Source of the DNA: Betaproteobacteria bacterium
Lineage (GTDB): Bacteria > Pseudomonadota > Gammaproteobacteria > Burkholderiales > Burkholderiaceae
Direction of reading: 5' to 3'
NCBI GenBank assembly: GCA_009927445.1
Contig: RFMZ01000254.1
Location: 1-47,357 of the forward strand
DNA length: 47,357 nt
The position numbers and the translations under genes are program-made. The notes beneath the pieces were generated by a model, which had not been told where the DNA came from, did no database searches, and was given only the letters and a program-made list of their open reading frames with translations. Positions 8,479 to 17,133 of the stretch are shown here, in pieces; position 1 is the stretch's first letter; each line of letters begins with the position of its first letter.

Positions 8479-9834
8479 TTAGTGTGCCGCAGAACGTAAT
8501 TGTTTCATCAGTCTCTTACCAGACTCCTCAAGCTTTAATTTACCAGTATGCAAATTTTCATATAAAAGCTGACCATTTCTCTTCTTCATCTCACCATTAA
8601 TAATCACTGTATCAATATTATGCAAACTGGTTTGCATGATTACTGAAGATATCGGATCATGCACAGGACACATATTGATATCACTGGCTCGAATAATAAC
8701 TACATCTGCTTTTTTCCCAACCCGCAAAGAACCGATTTGGTCTTCCATCTTCAATGCCTGCGCACCACGAATAGTGATCCATTCCAAAGCCTCTTTACAA
8801 GTAATGGTTGAGGTATCGGGTAACTTCCCATAAGCTTCTTTAGAGTGCGCATTATCGATGGCACGTTGCATACCCATCGCCATCCTCGCAACTGTAAACA
8901 TATCTCCAGAAATTCCAGACTCTAAGTCTACGCCTAACGAGGGTGCACAGCCTAAAGCTTTTAATCGTCCAGTAATCGGGTAACCGTGCCCCTGAGCCAT
9001 CTCGGTTTCTGGCGTCAGACTAAAAGTAACGCCTAAATCAATCATCATCTTTAACTGCTCGTCAGTTAAATTATTACCGTGCACAATATTATTATTACTT
9101 CCTAAAAGCCCCTCTTTGGCTAAACGATCCCAACCGTCCGGAGTTTTCGCCTCAGCTCCTGCACAGTGCATGCTGGCAATCAATCCCAATTCCCGAGCTA
9201 ATAAAAAATCTTCTACAGCAACCTCATAGGTTGAATAATGCGGTCCTAAAATTGCCATACCTAAGGTGACTAAAGTATTTGGATTTTTAAACCGTGTAGC
9301 AAGCAGTCTTTCAATCTCAGATCTAGGATGTGGTATTTCACTAAAATGTTTTTGGCCTGGCTTTGGATCTGGCTTAGGCGATCCATGGAAAAATACTGCC
9401 CGTATACCCGATTCTTCTAAACCATCAATACCGCGATCGGTATGCGCTGGAGTCGGGTTGTTATGACACCAATCACCTAAAGTGGTCGTTCCACAATTAA
9501 TTTGATTTAACGCGCCAAACAAATTAGCAATATAGACATCATCAGGTACAAAATTAGTAGCTAAACCAGCGTGCATATTTTTAAAATATTCTAGGATCGT
9601 CCAATTACTGCTAGCACCTCGCAAGGCTGTTTGCCAAGTGTGTGTATGCGCATTCACTAATCCCGGGATTACGATACTGCCCTGCGCATCGATAATCAAA
9701 GCATCCTTATTCGATATACCAACACCTATCGCACTAATGACATTACCCTCAATGAGGATATCGCCACAATCAAAATCCCCCGTAGCCTCATCCATAGATA
9801 CAATCATGGCATTTTTAATTAATATATTTGACAT
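8479..9834 (-). CDS. amidohydrolase, cytosine deaminase/chlorohydrolase-like (subtype III)
   Basis: A 451-residue metal-dependent amidohydrolase of the ATZ/TRZ, guanine and S-adenosylhomocysteine deaminase group. Metal ligands visible are H63 and H65 in NAHTHTWQ, H223 in SMHCAGAE, H252 in VHGNN and D303 in LGVDLESG. The N-terminal and C-terminal beta sandwich that frames the barrel is present (KADVVIIRASDI near the end). Such enzymes remove amino or other leaving groups from nitrogen heterocycles. It is the first gene of the operon, behind a good promoter. Pairing with a sugar-type importer suggests a nucleoside- or heterocycle-like compound, but this is inference. Confidence 0.83.
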   Translation of the reverse strand: MSNILIKNAMIVSMDEATGDFDCGDILIEGNVISAIGVGISNKDALIIDAQGSIVIPGLVNAHTHTWQTALRGASSNWTILEYFKNMHAGLATNFVPDDVYIANLFGALNQINCGTTTLGDWCHNNPTPAHTDRGIDGLEESGIRAVFFHGSPKPDPKPGQKHFSEIPHPRSEIERLLATRFKNPNTLVTLGMAILGPHYSTYEVAVEDFLLARELGLIASMHCAGAEAKTPDGWDRLAKEGLLGSNNNIVHGNNLTDEQLKMMIDLGVTFSLTPETEMAQGHGYPITGRLKALGCAPSLGVDLESGISGDMFTVARMAMGMQRAIDNAHSKEAYGKLPDTSTITCKEALEWITIRGAQALKMEDQIGSLRVGKKADVVIIRASDINMCPVHDPISSVIMQTSLHNIDTVIINGEMKKRNGQLLYENLHTGKLKLEESGKRLMKQLRSAAH

Positions 9835-9867
9835 TGATCTCTCTTTTTTATTCTATGCTTACTACAC

Positions 9868-9895
9868 ACTATATATGAAAACTGTTGGCTATCAA
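9868..9895 (-). promoter_or_regulatory. sigma70-like promoter of the amidohydrolase/ABC operon
   Basis: On the minus strand TTGATA (9895-9890) and TATAGT (9873-9868) are separated by 16 bases. Transcription would start near 9861, leaving a leader of about 27 bases before the ATG at 9834. Agreement with the consensus is good, but no experimental support is available. Confidence 0.6.
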
Positions 9896-9992
9896 GTTGA
9901 CTGGTAACTAATTAACATTCAACTCAATACTCTTCAGACACGAAAGTCATTGAAGTTATTTTGATGGCTTCACAAGACGACTTTTACTAAGA

Positions 9993-10012
9993 GCTTCTAC
10001 TTGCTTCTACTT
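9993..10012. repeat. perfect 10-bp tandem duplication over the FKBP stop codon
   Basis: GCTTCTACTT occurs twice in direct succession. The second copy contains the stop codon of the FKBP gene (10007-10009). It looks like a replication-slippage duplication that leaves the protein end unchanged. Confidence 0.75.
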
Positions 10013-10444
10013 AATAGCTAATAATTCCACATCAAATATTAAGGTGGCATTAGGTGGTATAACTCCCCCCGCCCCACTAGCACCATATCCCATAGACGCA
10101 GGAATAATTAGTGTTCTCTTACCACCGACCTTCATACCCTGTACACCATCGTCCCAACCTTTAATCACTCGTCCACCACCTAATGGAAATCCAAATGGCT
10201 GGCCACGATCTACAGAACTATCAAATTTCTTACCCTTATTATCTTTTGACTTGGTATCAAACAACCATCCCGTATAGTGCACTGAAACATTCGCCCCAGC
10301 TTTAGCCTCCACCCCAGCCCCCACTACTGTGTCAATTTTCTTAAATTCAGTAACAGTTCCTTGCACCGGAGTTACAGGCTGAGCATGAGCGCCACCAAAA
10401 AAAGAACTCAGCACAATTAAAATTTTTGATAAATAACGCTTCAT
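10007..10444 (-). CDS. FKBP-type peptidyl-prolyl cis-trans isomerase, periplasmic
   Basis: A single-domain FKBP of about 145 residues that speeds proline isomerisation during protein folding. A signal peptide (MKRYLSKILIVLSSFFGGAHA) indicates export to the periplasm. The FKBP core carries VHYTGWLFD, FDSSVDRGQPFGFPLG, VIKGWDDGVQGMKVGGKR and GYGA, and ends with the FDVELLAIK strand. I prefer the ATG at 10444 because AGGATGGG lies at a usable distance upstream, whereas the in-frame ATG at 10456 has AGG directly adjoining it. It is downstream of a Bug receptor gene and upstream of the amidohydrolase operon. No metabolic link to either is obvious. Confidence 0.9.
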   Translation of the reverse strand: MKRYLSKILIVLSSFFGGAHAQPVTPVQGTVTEFKKIDTVVGAGVEAKAGANVSVHYTGWLFDTKSKDNKGKKFDSSVDRGQPFGFPLGGGRVIKGWDDGVQGMKVGGKRTLIIPASMGYGASGAGGVIPPNATLIFDVELLAIK

Positions 10445-10525
10445 AAATAAACCCATCCTAGTAATTAAAAATCTTTTTTAAAAAATTACTTCTTCAATTA
10501 ACCTCAGCAATCAAATAGTTTATTC

Positions 10526-11542
10526 CTACTCGACCTTTGCACCAGACTCCTTAACTGCTCTGTAAATACTTGGCGCTTCCTGCTTTAATTCTGCAATAAA
10601 ATCCTCAGTGGATTTAGATGGGCTAATATCAAGTCCTTGGACTGCAAATCGTTCTTTGACGCCAGCTTGCAATAAACCTTTCGTCGTAGCATCAAATAAT
10701 CGCTTAATGACCGCGTCAGGTGTTCCTTTAGGAACATAGATCCCATACGAAAAATCCATATTGTAGTTTTTTAACCCGCCTTCAAGTGCACTAGGTATTC
10801 CAGGGATGGCATCTGACCTTTTGGAACTCGTCAAAGAGATTGGTCTTAACATACCACTTTTTAGAAATCCCATAACCGTTGCTGGTGTGGCAAACATCAC
10901 CTGTGTGTCACCAACGATAGTTGACTGAGCAGCCGCACCGCCACCCTTGAATTGAATCGTTGCAAACTTGACCCCTGCAGTAGACTCAAATAAAGCAGAT
11001 GCTAAATGCGGTGAGGATCCATTGCCAGATGATGCATTAAATAACTTATCAGGATTTGCCTTCGCATAAGTAATTAAGTCCTGTAATGTGTTGAAAGGAG
11101 TTTTATTGTGAACCACAATAATCATCGTTCCAAGAGACACTTTTGAAACCGGCAGCAACTCTTTGTCCGGATCAAAGCCCAATTTCGGAAATAATGCCTT
11201 GATCTGGGCATGAGGCGCTAACAAACCAATCGTATAACCATCTCCAGGTGTCTTACTTAAAATATCCGTGGCAATCGATCCACCCGCGCCAGGTTTATTA
11301 TCGACCAAGACATTCACATTTAATTCTTTAGAGATGGCGTCTGCAGTAATTCGCGCTACAAAATCAGCTGAGCCACCAGGGGGATAACCCAAAATCAAAC
11401 GAATTGGTTTTTGTGGGAATTGCTCCTGAGCTACGACTCCAAACATTAGCAGGATCCCCAAACTCAAAATAACGAACTGGGCACAAACTCTAGAGCCAAT
11501 TCTCACCGACATTTGACATACTCCAATACACTGTAAATGCAT
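10526..11542 (-). CDS. Bug/TctC-family tripartite tricarboxylate transporter receptor
   Basis: A 338-residue periplasmic solute receptor of the Bug family, which binds carboxylates and amides. The start at 11542 (MHLQC) is chosen because AAAGGA lies 8-9 bases upstream. An open extension to 11611 lacks such a site and would bury the signal peptide. After a hydrophobic export signal ending at GVVAQ, the mature part begins FPQKPIRLILGYPPGGSADF, the usual first strand and ligand loop. GAGGSIATD and SSGNGSSPHLA follow as family motifs. It is the last gene of a set with a CoA transferase and an enoyl-CoA hydratase-like protein. No TctA/TctB partner is present in the window. Confidence 0.9.
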   Translation of the reverse strand: MHLQCIGVCQMSVRIGSRVCAQFVILSLGILLMFGVVAQEQFPQKPIRLILGYPPGGSADFVARITADAISKELNVNVLVDNKPGAGGSIATDILSKTPGDGYTIGLLAPHAQIKALFPKLGFDPDKELLPVSKVSLGTMIIVVHNKTPFNTLQDLITYAKANPDKLFNASSGNGSSPHLASALFESTAGVKFATIQFKGGGAAAQSTIVGDTQVMFATPATVMGFLKSGMLRPISLTSSKRSDAIPGIPSALEGGLKNYNMDFSYGIYVPKGTPDAVIKRLFDATTKGLLQAGVKERFAVQGLDISPSKSTEDFIAELKQEAPSIYRAVKESGAKVE

Positions 11543-11618
11543 CGTTATTTTTCCTTTGTCATTATTTTGAGGTCTTGCATCGTTCGTATTAAAAAACTGG
11601 CTGCTATCCAATCGTCAA

Positions 11619-12401
11619 CTAAACCCCTCGAAATACAGGTGTTCTTTTCTCCAAGAAAGCAGCTCGACCCTCTTTGTAGTCCTCACTCGCAAAACACGCA
11701 TCCACTAATCTGGACACGAGGGCAACATCGCGGTCTTTTTCAAGCACCGCGGACTGCAATACAGCCGCTTTAATAGCCTTCATCGTCAAGGGCGCATTCT
11801 CGGCCATTGAACCAACATACTTACTTGTCTCTTGCTCGAGTAGATCTGATGGATGAACCTGCGTGACATAACCCATTCGGAGCGCCTCGGCAGCATCAAA
11901 GCGTCTTGCTGAAAAGAAAATATCAGCCGTGTTAGCTGGCCCAATAACGTTGATAAAACGGTTTACACCCTCAAATCCATAGCCTAAGCCTAAACGTGCA
12001 GCAGGCATTCTGAACTGAGCATCTTCTGAGCAAATGCGCATATCACAAGCAACTGCAAACCCTAAGCCACCACCAAAACAGTAGCCACGAATACTCGCCA
12101 CCACTGGTTTAGAACACAGAGTTGGAGCCAGATAGGCCTCGGCCACAGCCTGGTTATAAATTTCTTGCTGATCAGCGCTACCTCGTAACTGATCAAATTG
12201 ACTAATATCCGCACCAGAAATAAAAGCCTTCTCACCACCCCCCTTGACTACGATGACGCGCACCTCTGGGTCTTGGTCAAATTCACGCATCGCCTTGGGA
12301 ACGCCGAGCCACATATCTAAACTCATGGCATTCATTTTCTGGGGATTTGAAAAAATAATATTGCCAATCGGTCCTTCTTTTTTTGTAATAATTTCTGCCA
12401 T
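11619..12401 (-). CDS. enoyl-CoA hydratase/isomerase family protein
   Basis: A 260-residue crotonase-fold protein, the normal length of the family. GEKAFISGADISQFD holds the first oxyanion-hole backbone and SIRGYCFGGGLGFAVACD the second, with the GGG loop intact. GLGYGFEGVNRFINVIG occupies the place of the catalytic acid region. The family hydrates, isomerises or cleaves acyl-CoA thioesters. The neighbouring class III CoA transferase would supply the CoA ester, so these two genes probably act in sequence on an acid brought in by the flanking Bug receptors. The precise reaction is not identifiable from sequence. Confidence 0.88.
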   Translation of the reverse strand: MAEIITKKEGPIGNIIFSNPQKMNAMSLDMWLGVPKAMREFDQDPEVRVIVVKGGGEKAFISGADISQFDQLRGSADQQEIYNQAVAEAYLAPTLCSKPVVASIRGYCFGGGLGFAVACDMRICSEDAQFRMPAARLGLGYGFEGVNRFINVIGPANTADIFFSARRFDAAEALRMGYVTQVHPSDLLEQETSKYVGSMAENAPLTMKAIKAAVLQSAVLEKDRDVALVSRLVDACFASEDYKEGRAAFLEKRTPVFRGV

Positions 12402-12424
12402 GATTTTCCAGTGATTAATAAGTT

Positions 12425-13606
12425 TTAAATAACTGCCTTTGTGCGTAAATCTTTAATTTGCTCCTCGGTATATCCCAGTTCTTGTAACACTTCATTGGTA
12501 TGCTGTCCTTGTAACGGGGAACTACTCACAATTTTAGCTGGGGTTCTAGTTAATTTAACCCCTTGATTTAATAAATTTAACTCGCCAAGCTCCGGATGAG
12601 TTACTTTTACAGTCGATTGTAAATGCTTTACTTGTGGATCCGCAAAGACTTCATCCATTTGGTAAATTGGACCACAAGCTATGTGTCCACCCAGCAATAT
12701 CTCCATCCAATCAGCAGTGGTCTTTTCAAGAGTCATTTTACTCAAGGCTTGATTTAAACTTTGACGATGATCAGATCTTCCCTTCGGAGTCCTATATTGC
12801 ATATCCTGCCACAAATCATCTCGGCCAGTCACCCGACAAAAGTTCTCCCAACCAGTGGAGCCGGTGACTGCGATATTAATAAAACCGTCCTTAGTAGGAT
12901 AAGCCGATGTTGGCATATAACTCGGGTGATCATTACCCATCTGTTTAGGCACATCGTTGGCAATCGTATAACGCGCTGCCTGAAAGTCTAAAAGAGTAAT
13001 ACCCGCTGATAATAAATTCGATTGTACCCATTGACCTTGACCGCTAACTTCTCGCTCAAGTAGTGCAGTCAAAACACCTAAACCACCCAGTAAACCAGCT
13101 GTAACATCAGCAATAGCAGCGCCAGCCCGCATCGGACCTTCACCCGCCTTACCAGTTACTGACATCAACCCAGAAAGACCCTGAGCAATCTGATCCAAAC
13201 CAGGTCGACTGGCATAGGGCCCGTCCTCTCCAAAGCCTGAAATACTTACTAAGATAATTCTTGGATTGATTGCCTTTAAGGTCTCATAATCAATTCCTAA
13301 ACGAAATTTCACATCAGGCCGATAATTTTCAACAACCACATCAGCAGTTTTGACTAATTCATAAAAAATTTTCACGCCCTCTGGCGACTTCAAATTTAAA
13401 GTCAACGATCTTTTATTGCGATGTAAATTTTGAAAATCAGAACCGTCCCGAGGACCTGCTAAATTTTCATATACAGGGTTTTCAATCTTTAGAACGTCTG
13501 CCCCAAAATCAGCTAATTGCCGGACACAAACCGGTCCTGCCCGGACTCGCGACAAGTCTAAAACCTTAAAACGGCCAAGAGCACTAGACTCAAACCCTAT
13601 CGACAT
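12425..13606 (-). CDS. CaiB/BaiF-family (class III) CoA transferase
   Basis: A 393-residue class III CoA transferase, which moves CoA from a donor thioester to a free carboxylate. Typical segments are KVLDLSRVRAGPVCVRQLAD, ADVLKIENP, NLHRNKRSLTLNLKSPEG and VSISGFGEDGPYASRPGLDQ. In an eye alignment with formyl-CoA transferase (from memory), the catalytic aspartate, Asp169 in that enzyme, falls on Ser200 in QSNLLSAGITLLDF. The nearest Asp is seven residues later (Asp207). Other Bug-cluster members may share this variant. It lies 23 bases upstream of the enoyl-CoA hydratase gene and 40 bases downstream of a Bug receptor gene. Confidence 0.88.
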   Translation of the reverse strand: MSIGFESSALGRFKVLDLSRVRAGPVCVRQLADFGADVLKIENPVYENLAGPRDGSDFQNLHRNKRSLTLNLKSPEGVKIFYELVKTADVVVENYRPDVKFRLGIDYETLKAINPRIILVSISGFGEDGPYASRPGLDQIAQGLSGLMSVTGKAGEGPMRAGAAIADVTAGLLGGLGVLTALLEREVSGQGQWVQSNLLSAGITLLDFQAARYTIANDVPKQMGNDHPSYMPTSAYPTKDGFINIAVTGSTGWENFCRVTGRDDLWQDMQYRTPKGRSDHRQSLNQALSKMTLEKTTADWMEILLGGHIACGPIYQMDEVFADPQVKHLQSTVKVTHPELGELNLLNQGVKLTRTPAKIVSSSPLQGQHTNEVLQELGYTEEQIKDLRTKAVI

Positions 13607-13646
13607 AACTCATGCTTTATCATCATAATTGTATTCATGTATTCGA

Positions 13647-14612
13647 TTATTGCGGGGTAATACCCGCTTTACCTGCAATCACTTTATAACGCGCAATTTC
13701 CTCCCGAACATACTTAGCAAATTGCTGCTGACCCATCGTCCGAATGGTAATACCAGCATTCGTAAATGAGGTCTTCGTTTCTGGATCTTGTAATGCTTTA
13801 CTTATATCAGCATTGATTTTTTGCACAATGTTTTCAGGGGTTGCAATTGGCGCCCAAATACCAACCCAAAAATTAATATCGAAATTTGGATCTAATTGCT
13901 CTGCAATCGTGGGTATTTGTGGACTAATGTCAGACCGCACCTTACTAGATAAACCAAGCGCTCGTAATTTGCCAGACTTGATATGCGTAATCGCCGTCTC
14001 ATAAGGCGCCATCATATAAGTTACCCTAGCCGATAGAACATCTTGCAATGCTTCGGGAGTACTTTTATAAGGAATATGCATGGCCTTAATACCAGCAACC
14101 TGATTAAAGTATTCTGAAGCCAAATGGGTGGAACTCCCTACCCCCGCTGAACTAAACGTTAAATCACCAGGTTTGGCTTTAGCTTCCTGTATTAACCCTT
14201 TAACATGTTGCGCTGAATTACTGGCAGCTGTTACTAAAATATAAGGCGTCGTAGCAATCATATCAATGTCTACTAAACTCTTGAGAACATCAAAACCTTG
14301 ATTTTTATAAACTGCCGGATTAATCACATAAGTGGCCGATTGTGCGAGAAGCGTATAACCGTCTCCAGGAGCATTCACAACCGAAGAGATTCCTAAGGTA
14401 CCACCTGCCCCCGGACGGTTTTCTATAATGACCGACTGCTGCCAAATTTTTGCCAATGATTTAGCTAAAATTCTAGCCGTTAAATCCGTACCAGAACCAG
14501 CACCAGGGCCGACAATCTTTACCGTGCGCTCGGGATATTGCTGCGCCATACTCAAAGACGTTATTGAAACTGCAGCGAATACAAAAATAATGCGTAATAT
14601 TCTGAATGGCAT
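13647..14612 (-). CDS. Bug/TctC-family tripartite tricarboxylate transporter receptor
   Basis: A 321-residue periplasmic receptor. A signal peptide ends near SLSMAQQ, and the mature protein starts YPERTVKIVGPGAGSGTDLT. The usual PFPPGG loop is replaced by GPGAGSG, so its ligand contacts may differ from the other receptors. GAGGTLGISSV, SSAGVGSSTHLASEYF and MHIPYKSTPEALQDV are family landmarks. It is the second gene of its operon, 12 bases after the Gfo/Idh/MocA gene and 40 bases before the CoA transferase, so it probably captures the acid that these enzymes process. Confidence 0.9.
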   Translation of the reverse strand: MPFRILRIIFVFAAVSITSLSMAQQYPERTVKIVGPGAGSGTDLTARILAKSLAKIWQQSVIIENRPGAGGTLGISSVVNAPGDGYTLLAQSATYVINPAVYKNQGFDVLKSLVDIDMIATTPYILVTAASNSAQHVKGLIQEAKAKPGDLTFSSAGVGSSTHLASEYFNQVAGIKAMHIPYKSTPEALQDVLSARVTYMMAPYETAITHIKSGKLRALGLSSKVRSDISPQIPTIAEQLDPNFDINFWVGIWAPIATPENIVQKINADISKALQDPETKTSFTNAGITIRTMGQQQFAKYVREEIARYKVIAGKAGITPQ

Positions 14613-14624
14613 CTTGTACTTCCT

Positions 14625-15704
14625 CTAAAAAGGTAAACGAACCGATTGCCCACTGGCAACCGCCCGCTCAATGGCAATCGTGGTCTCTAAATTCATGCGC
14701 GCCTGCAAGGGCGTTGTATGTACCGTCGGACTACCCGTCACTAAGGAGTCCAACCAAGAGCGCGTTTCGTTTCCAAGGGACCCCCAAAAATCTCCGCAAG
14801 CCCAATCGCCAGCTGTATTACTCCCAATAAAAGCCATATTCACTGCGTGATCCGGAACATAGGCATGCGGAATTCCCCGATCAGAAAATAAAATATGATC
14901 CATATGATCGTCATCGATGATCATCGTACCCTCTAAACCCAGTAATTCGAGTCGATCTGATTGCCCCAAAGTGGGATAACGTGCCGGTAAGGCATAACTA
15001 ATCCCCAAATTAATAACTGCGCCATCAGAAAAAGTAATAATTGCCCAAGTCACATCATCTGCGCTATACCCTGCAGCCTTAAACACCCCGGCCTGTCCCC
15101 GAGCAACTACTTCCACAGGTTTACTCGTGCCATCTAAGAACCAACACATCAAATCTACGTAATAGGTTAATACATCGAGAACTGGAGTCGCATGCGGATC
15201 CCGCTTTAAAATAGAAAAAGCTTGCGCTCGGGAGTTATACACCCTGGCAGTTCCGCCAATAATTTTGCCTAAACGCTCATGAATAATTTGTTCCTTGGCG
15301 CGCAAGTAACATTCTTTAAAACGACGGCTGTAACCAACGTTTAGCTTGCCTCCAGTCGCTTGCAGAGTTGCTAAAATATCGTCTGCATCTTCTAAGGTGA
15401 GTGCTAATGGCTTTTCTACTAAGACAGGCTTACCAAGCTCTAGGGCTTTTTTAATCGGCGCCGCATGCTCACCTTCCGGGGTCGAAACAAAAACTGCCGT
15501 CACCTCAGGCCGAGCAATCACCTCATTATTATCCGCTGAATAAAAATCAGCTCCACAAGTTTGAGCGAGTGCTTTCGCTTTTGAAATATCCTGATCAGCA
15601 ATCGCTAAAAATTGTACGGAAGGATGCTTGGCAGCTAGTCTAGCTCGCAGTGTTCCGATCCGGCCAGCGCCAATGACCGCAATACCTAATTGCTTTTGTT
15701 GCAT
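14625..15704 (-). CDS. Gfo/Idh/MocA-family NAD(P)-dependent oxidoreductase (inositol 2-dehydrogenase-like)
   Basis: A 359-residue dehydrogenase with GIAVIGAGRIGTLRA (residues 7-21) for nucleotide binding and VLVEKPLALT for the family Lys. NVGYSRRF and DVLTYYVDLMCWFLDG resemble the inositol dehydrogenase substrate region, although a substrate cannot be assigned. It is the first gene of the minus-strand set with two Bug receptors, CoA transferase and crotonase. An 18-bp stretch with a 6-bp inverted repeat (15723-15740) lies just before its start and might be an operator. It differs clearly from the family member at 1172-2170. Confidence 0.85.
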   Translation of the reverse strand: MQQKQLGIAVIGAGRIGTLRARLAAKHPSVQFLAIADQDISKAKALAQTCGADFYSADNNEVIARPEVTAVFVSTPEGEHAAPIKKALELGKPVLVEKPLALTLEDADDILATLQATGGKLNVGYSRRFKECYLRAKEQIIHERLGKIIGGTARVYNSRAQAFSILKRDPHATPVLDVLTYYVDLMCWFLDGTSKPVEVVARGQAGVFKAAGYSADDVTWAIITFSDGAVINLGISYALPARYPTLGQSDRLELLGLEGTMIIDDDHMDHILFSDRGIPHAYVPDHAVNMAFIGSNTAGDWACGDFWGSLGNETRSWLDSLVTGSPTVHTTPLQARMNLETTIAIERAVASGQSVRLPF

Positions 15705-16083
15705 CTACAATCTCCTAATTATTTACCTAGTTTAAGGTAATTATTGGCATTATCTTAACACTTTGTAAAGATGCTAAATGCTTCTTCAGTGCTCCTAAGA
15801 ATCGCTCATGAGTGCAGAAAATAGTCTACGATTGAACCTTTAGATTAACTAAAACAACATGCACGGGTATTTACTGATTCGGTTGATTACTGAGTTTTAG
15901 TTACACTTTTAGAATGTACAAAGATGATCATTTAGAATAATACAAATAAAAAATACTGATTCTTTAGTCTGAACTTTAGCCTAAACCAGATAATCAATAT
16001 TTAAATCACAAATTCTTCCTAATAAATATACCACTTGCCTACACTAATCTTTAGTTCATCACCTAACTTTCAAAGGAATCACG
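15705..16083. other. divergent intergenic region
   Basis: A 379-base AT-rich gap between two divergent transcription units. I found no coding frame of note, RNA gene or riboswitch. It should hold the promoters of both units. TTACCT and AGGTAA at 15723-15740 form a small inverted repeat close to the minus-strand start, and AAAGGA at its right end is the ribosome site for the gene at 16084. Confidence 0.5.
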
Positions 16084-17067
16084 ATGCTCCAAAACCAGTT
16101 CAAAAAATTTGCCTTGGCTACGCTAGGGCTGATCATGCTAAGTACTTCTTTAATTAGCAATGCGGCAGATCCCTTTCCAAGTAAAAATCTCAGAATTATT
16201 GTGCCAGTCGCACCAGGTGCTACCAATGACTTTTTAGCAAGGTCTCTAGCCGTAGAACTGGGTAAAGTACTCAATCAAACCGTCATTGTCGAGAATAAGC
16301 CGGGCGCCAATCAAATTATTGGCACGAGTGAACTTGCGAAATCTGCGCCAGACGGTCACACCATGGCAATGCTGATTAGTTCCCATGTCATTAATCCTTA
16401 TATTTCTAAGTCTCTGCCCTATGATCCAGAAAAAGACTTTACCCCCCTTGCCATGGTGGGTATCATGCCCGGCCTTCTGACCGTTCATCCAAGTCTGCCA
16501 GTTAAAACATTTGCCGAACTAATTGCCTACGCTAAGGCCAACCCCGGAGTGCTAGCTTACGGTCAACCCGGCGGCAACTCCTCAGGACACCTGACGATGG
16601 AGTACCTAAAAAAACAAGCCGGTATCGATGTCCTCAGTATTCCCTATAAAGGCGGTGGTCCAGCGATTATTGACTTACTAGCTGGTCGCTTTCAAGTCTT
16701 CGTCAATAGCCCAACTGCCACAATGCCCCATGTAAAATCCGGCGGACTGCGGGCCATTGCCACAACTGGTGCAAAAAGGCCTCCCGCCCTAGCAGATCTG
16801 CCCACCATTGCTGAATCTGGCTACCCAAATGTAGTTACCTACGAGTGGTACGCTTTGTTCTTGCCAGCAAAAGTTCCTCAAGTAATTGTGAATCAACTCA
16901 ATGGTGAAATCGTAAAAATCATGGCTACCCCAGTCATGCAAAAACGCCTATTGGATATTGGCGCAGAGTCCAGAGACGATAACCCCGCCCAATTTGCAAA
17001 ATTCATCGCTCAAGAAAGTCAAGCATGGGGCCAGCGTATCCGTCAACTTGAGATCAAGCCAGAATAG
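16084..17067 (+). CDS. Bug/TctC-family tripartite tricarboxylate transporter receptor
   Basis: A 327-residue periplasmic receptor. Its signal peptide runs to about residue 27 (SLISNA), and the mature protein opens DPFPSKNLRIIVPVAPGATN, the first ligand loop with APGA in place of PPGG. GANQIIGTSELAKSAPDG, GQPGGNSSGHLTMEYL and LSIPYKGGGPAIIDLLAGR are clear family segments. The ATG has AAAGGA nine bases upstream. It is divergent from the CoA transferase operon and is followed by an SDR-like gene, with which it is probably co-transcribed. No membrane component is nearby. Confidence 0.9.
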   Translation: MLQNQFKKFALATLGLIMLSTSLISNAADPFPSKNLRIIVPVAPGATNDFLARSLAVELGKVLNQTVIVENKPGANQIIGTSELAKSAPDGHTMAMLISSHVINPYISKSLPYDPEKDFTPLAMVGIMPGLLTVHPSLPVKTFAELIAYAKANPGVLAYGQPGGNSSGHLTMEYLKKQAGIDVLSIPYKGGGPAIIDLLAGRFQVFVNSPTATMPHVKSGGLRAIATTGAKRPPALADLPTIAESGYPNVVTYEWYALFLPAKVPQVIVNQLNGEIVKIMATPVMQKRLLDIGAESRDDNPAQFAKFIAQESQAWGQRIRQLEIKPE

Positions 17068-17085
17068 AGTAACTCTATCAATTTC

Positions 17086-17120
17086 TCCTACTAACCAACT
17101 TTTTTCCTACTAACCAACTT
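17086..17120. repeat. direct repeat, 16-bp units with 19-bp period
   Basis: TCCTACTAACCAACTT occurs at 17086-17101 and 17105-17120 between a Bug receptor stop and the SDR start at 17134. The bases before each unit (TTTC, TTTT) are also similar, so the duplicated block is about 19 bases. It lies in the leader of the SDR gene, which has only a weak ribosome site. Confidence 0.8.
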
Positions 17121-17133
17121 AAAGACTTACTCA

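Noticed and set aside
11543..11611. N-terminal extension of the Bug receptor gene to an ATG at 11611
   Set aside because: It would add 23 polar residues ahead of the signal peptide, while a ribosome site stands before the ATG at 11542.
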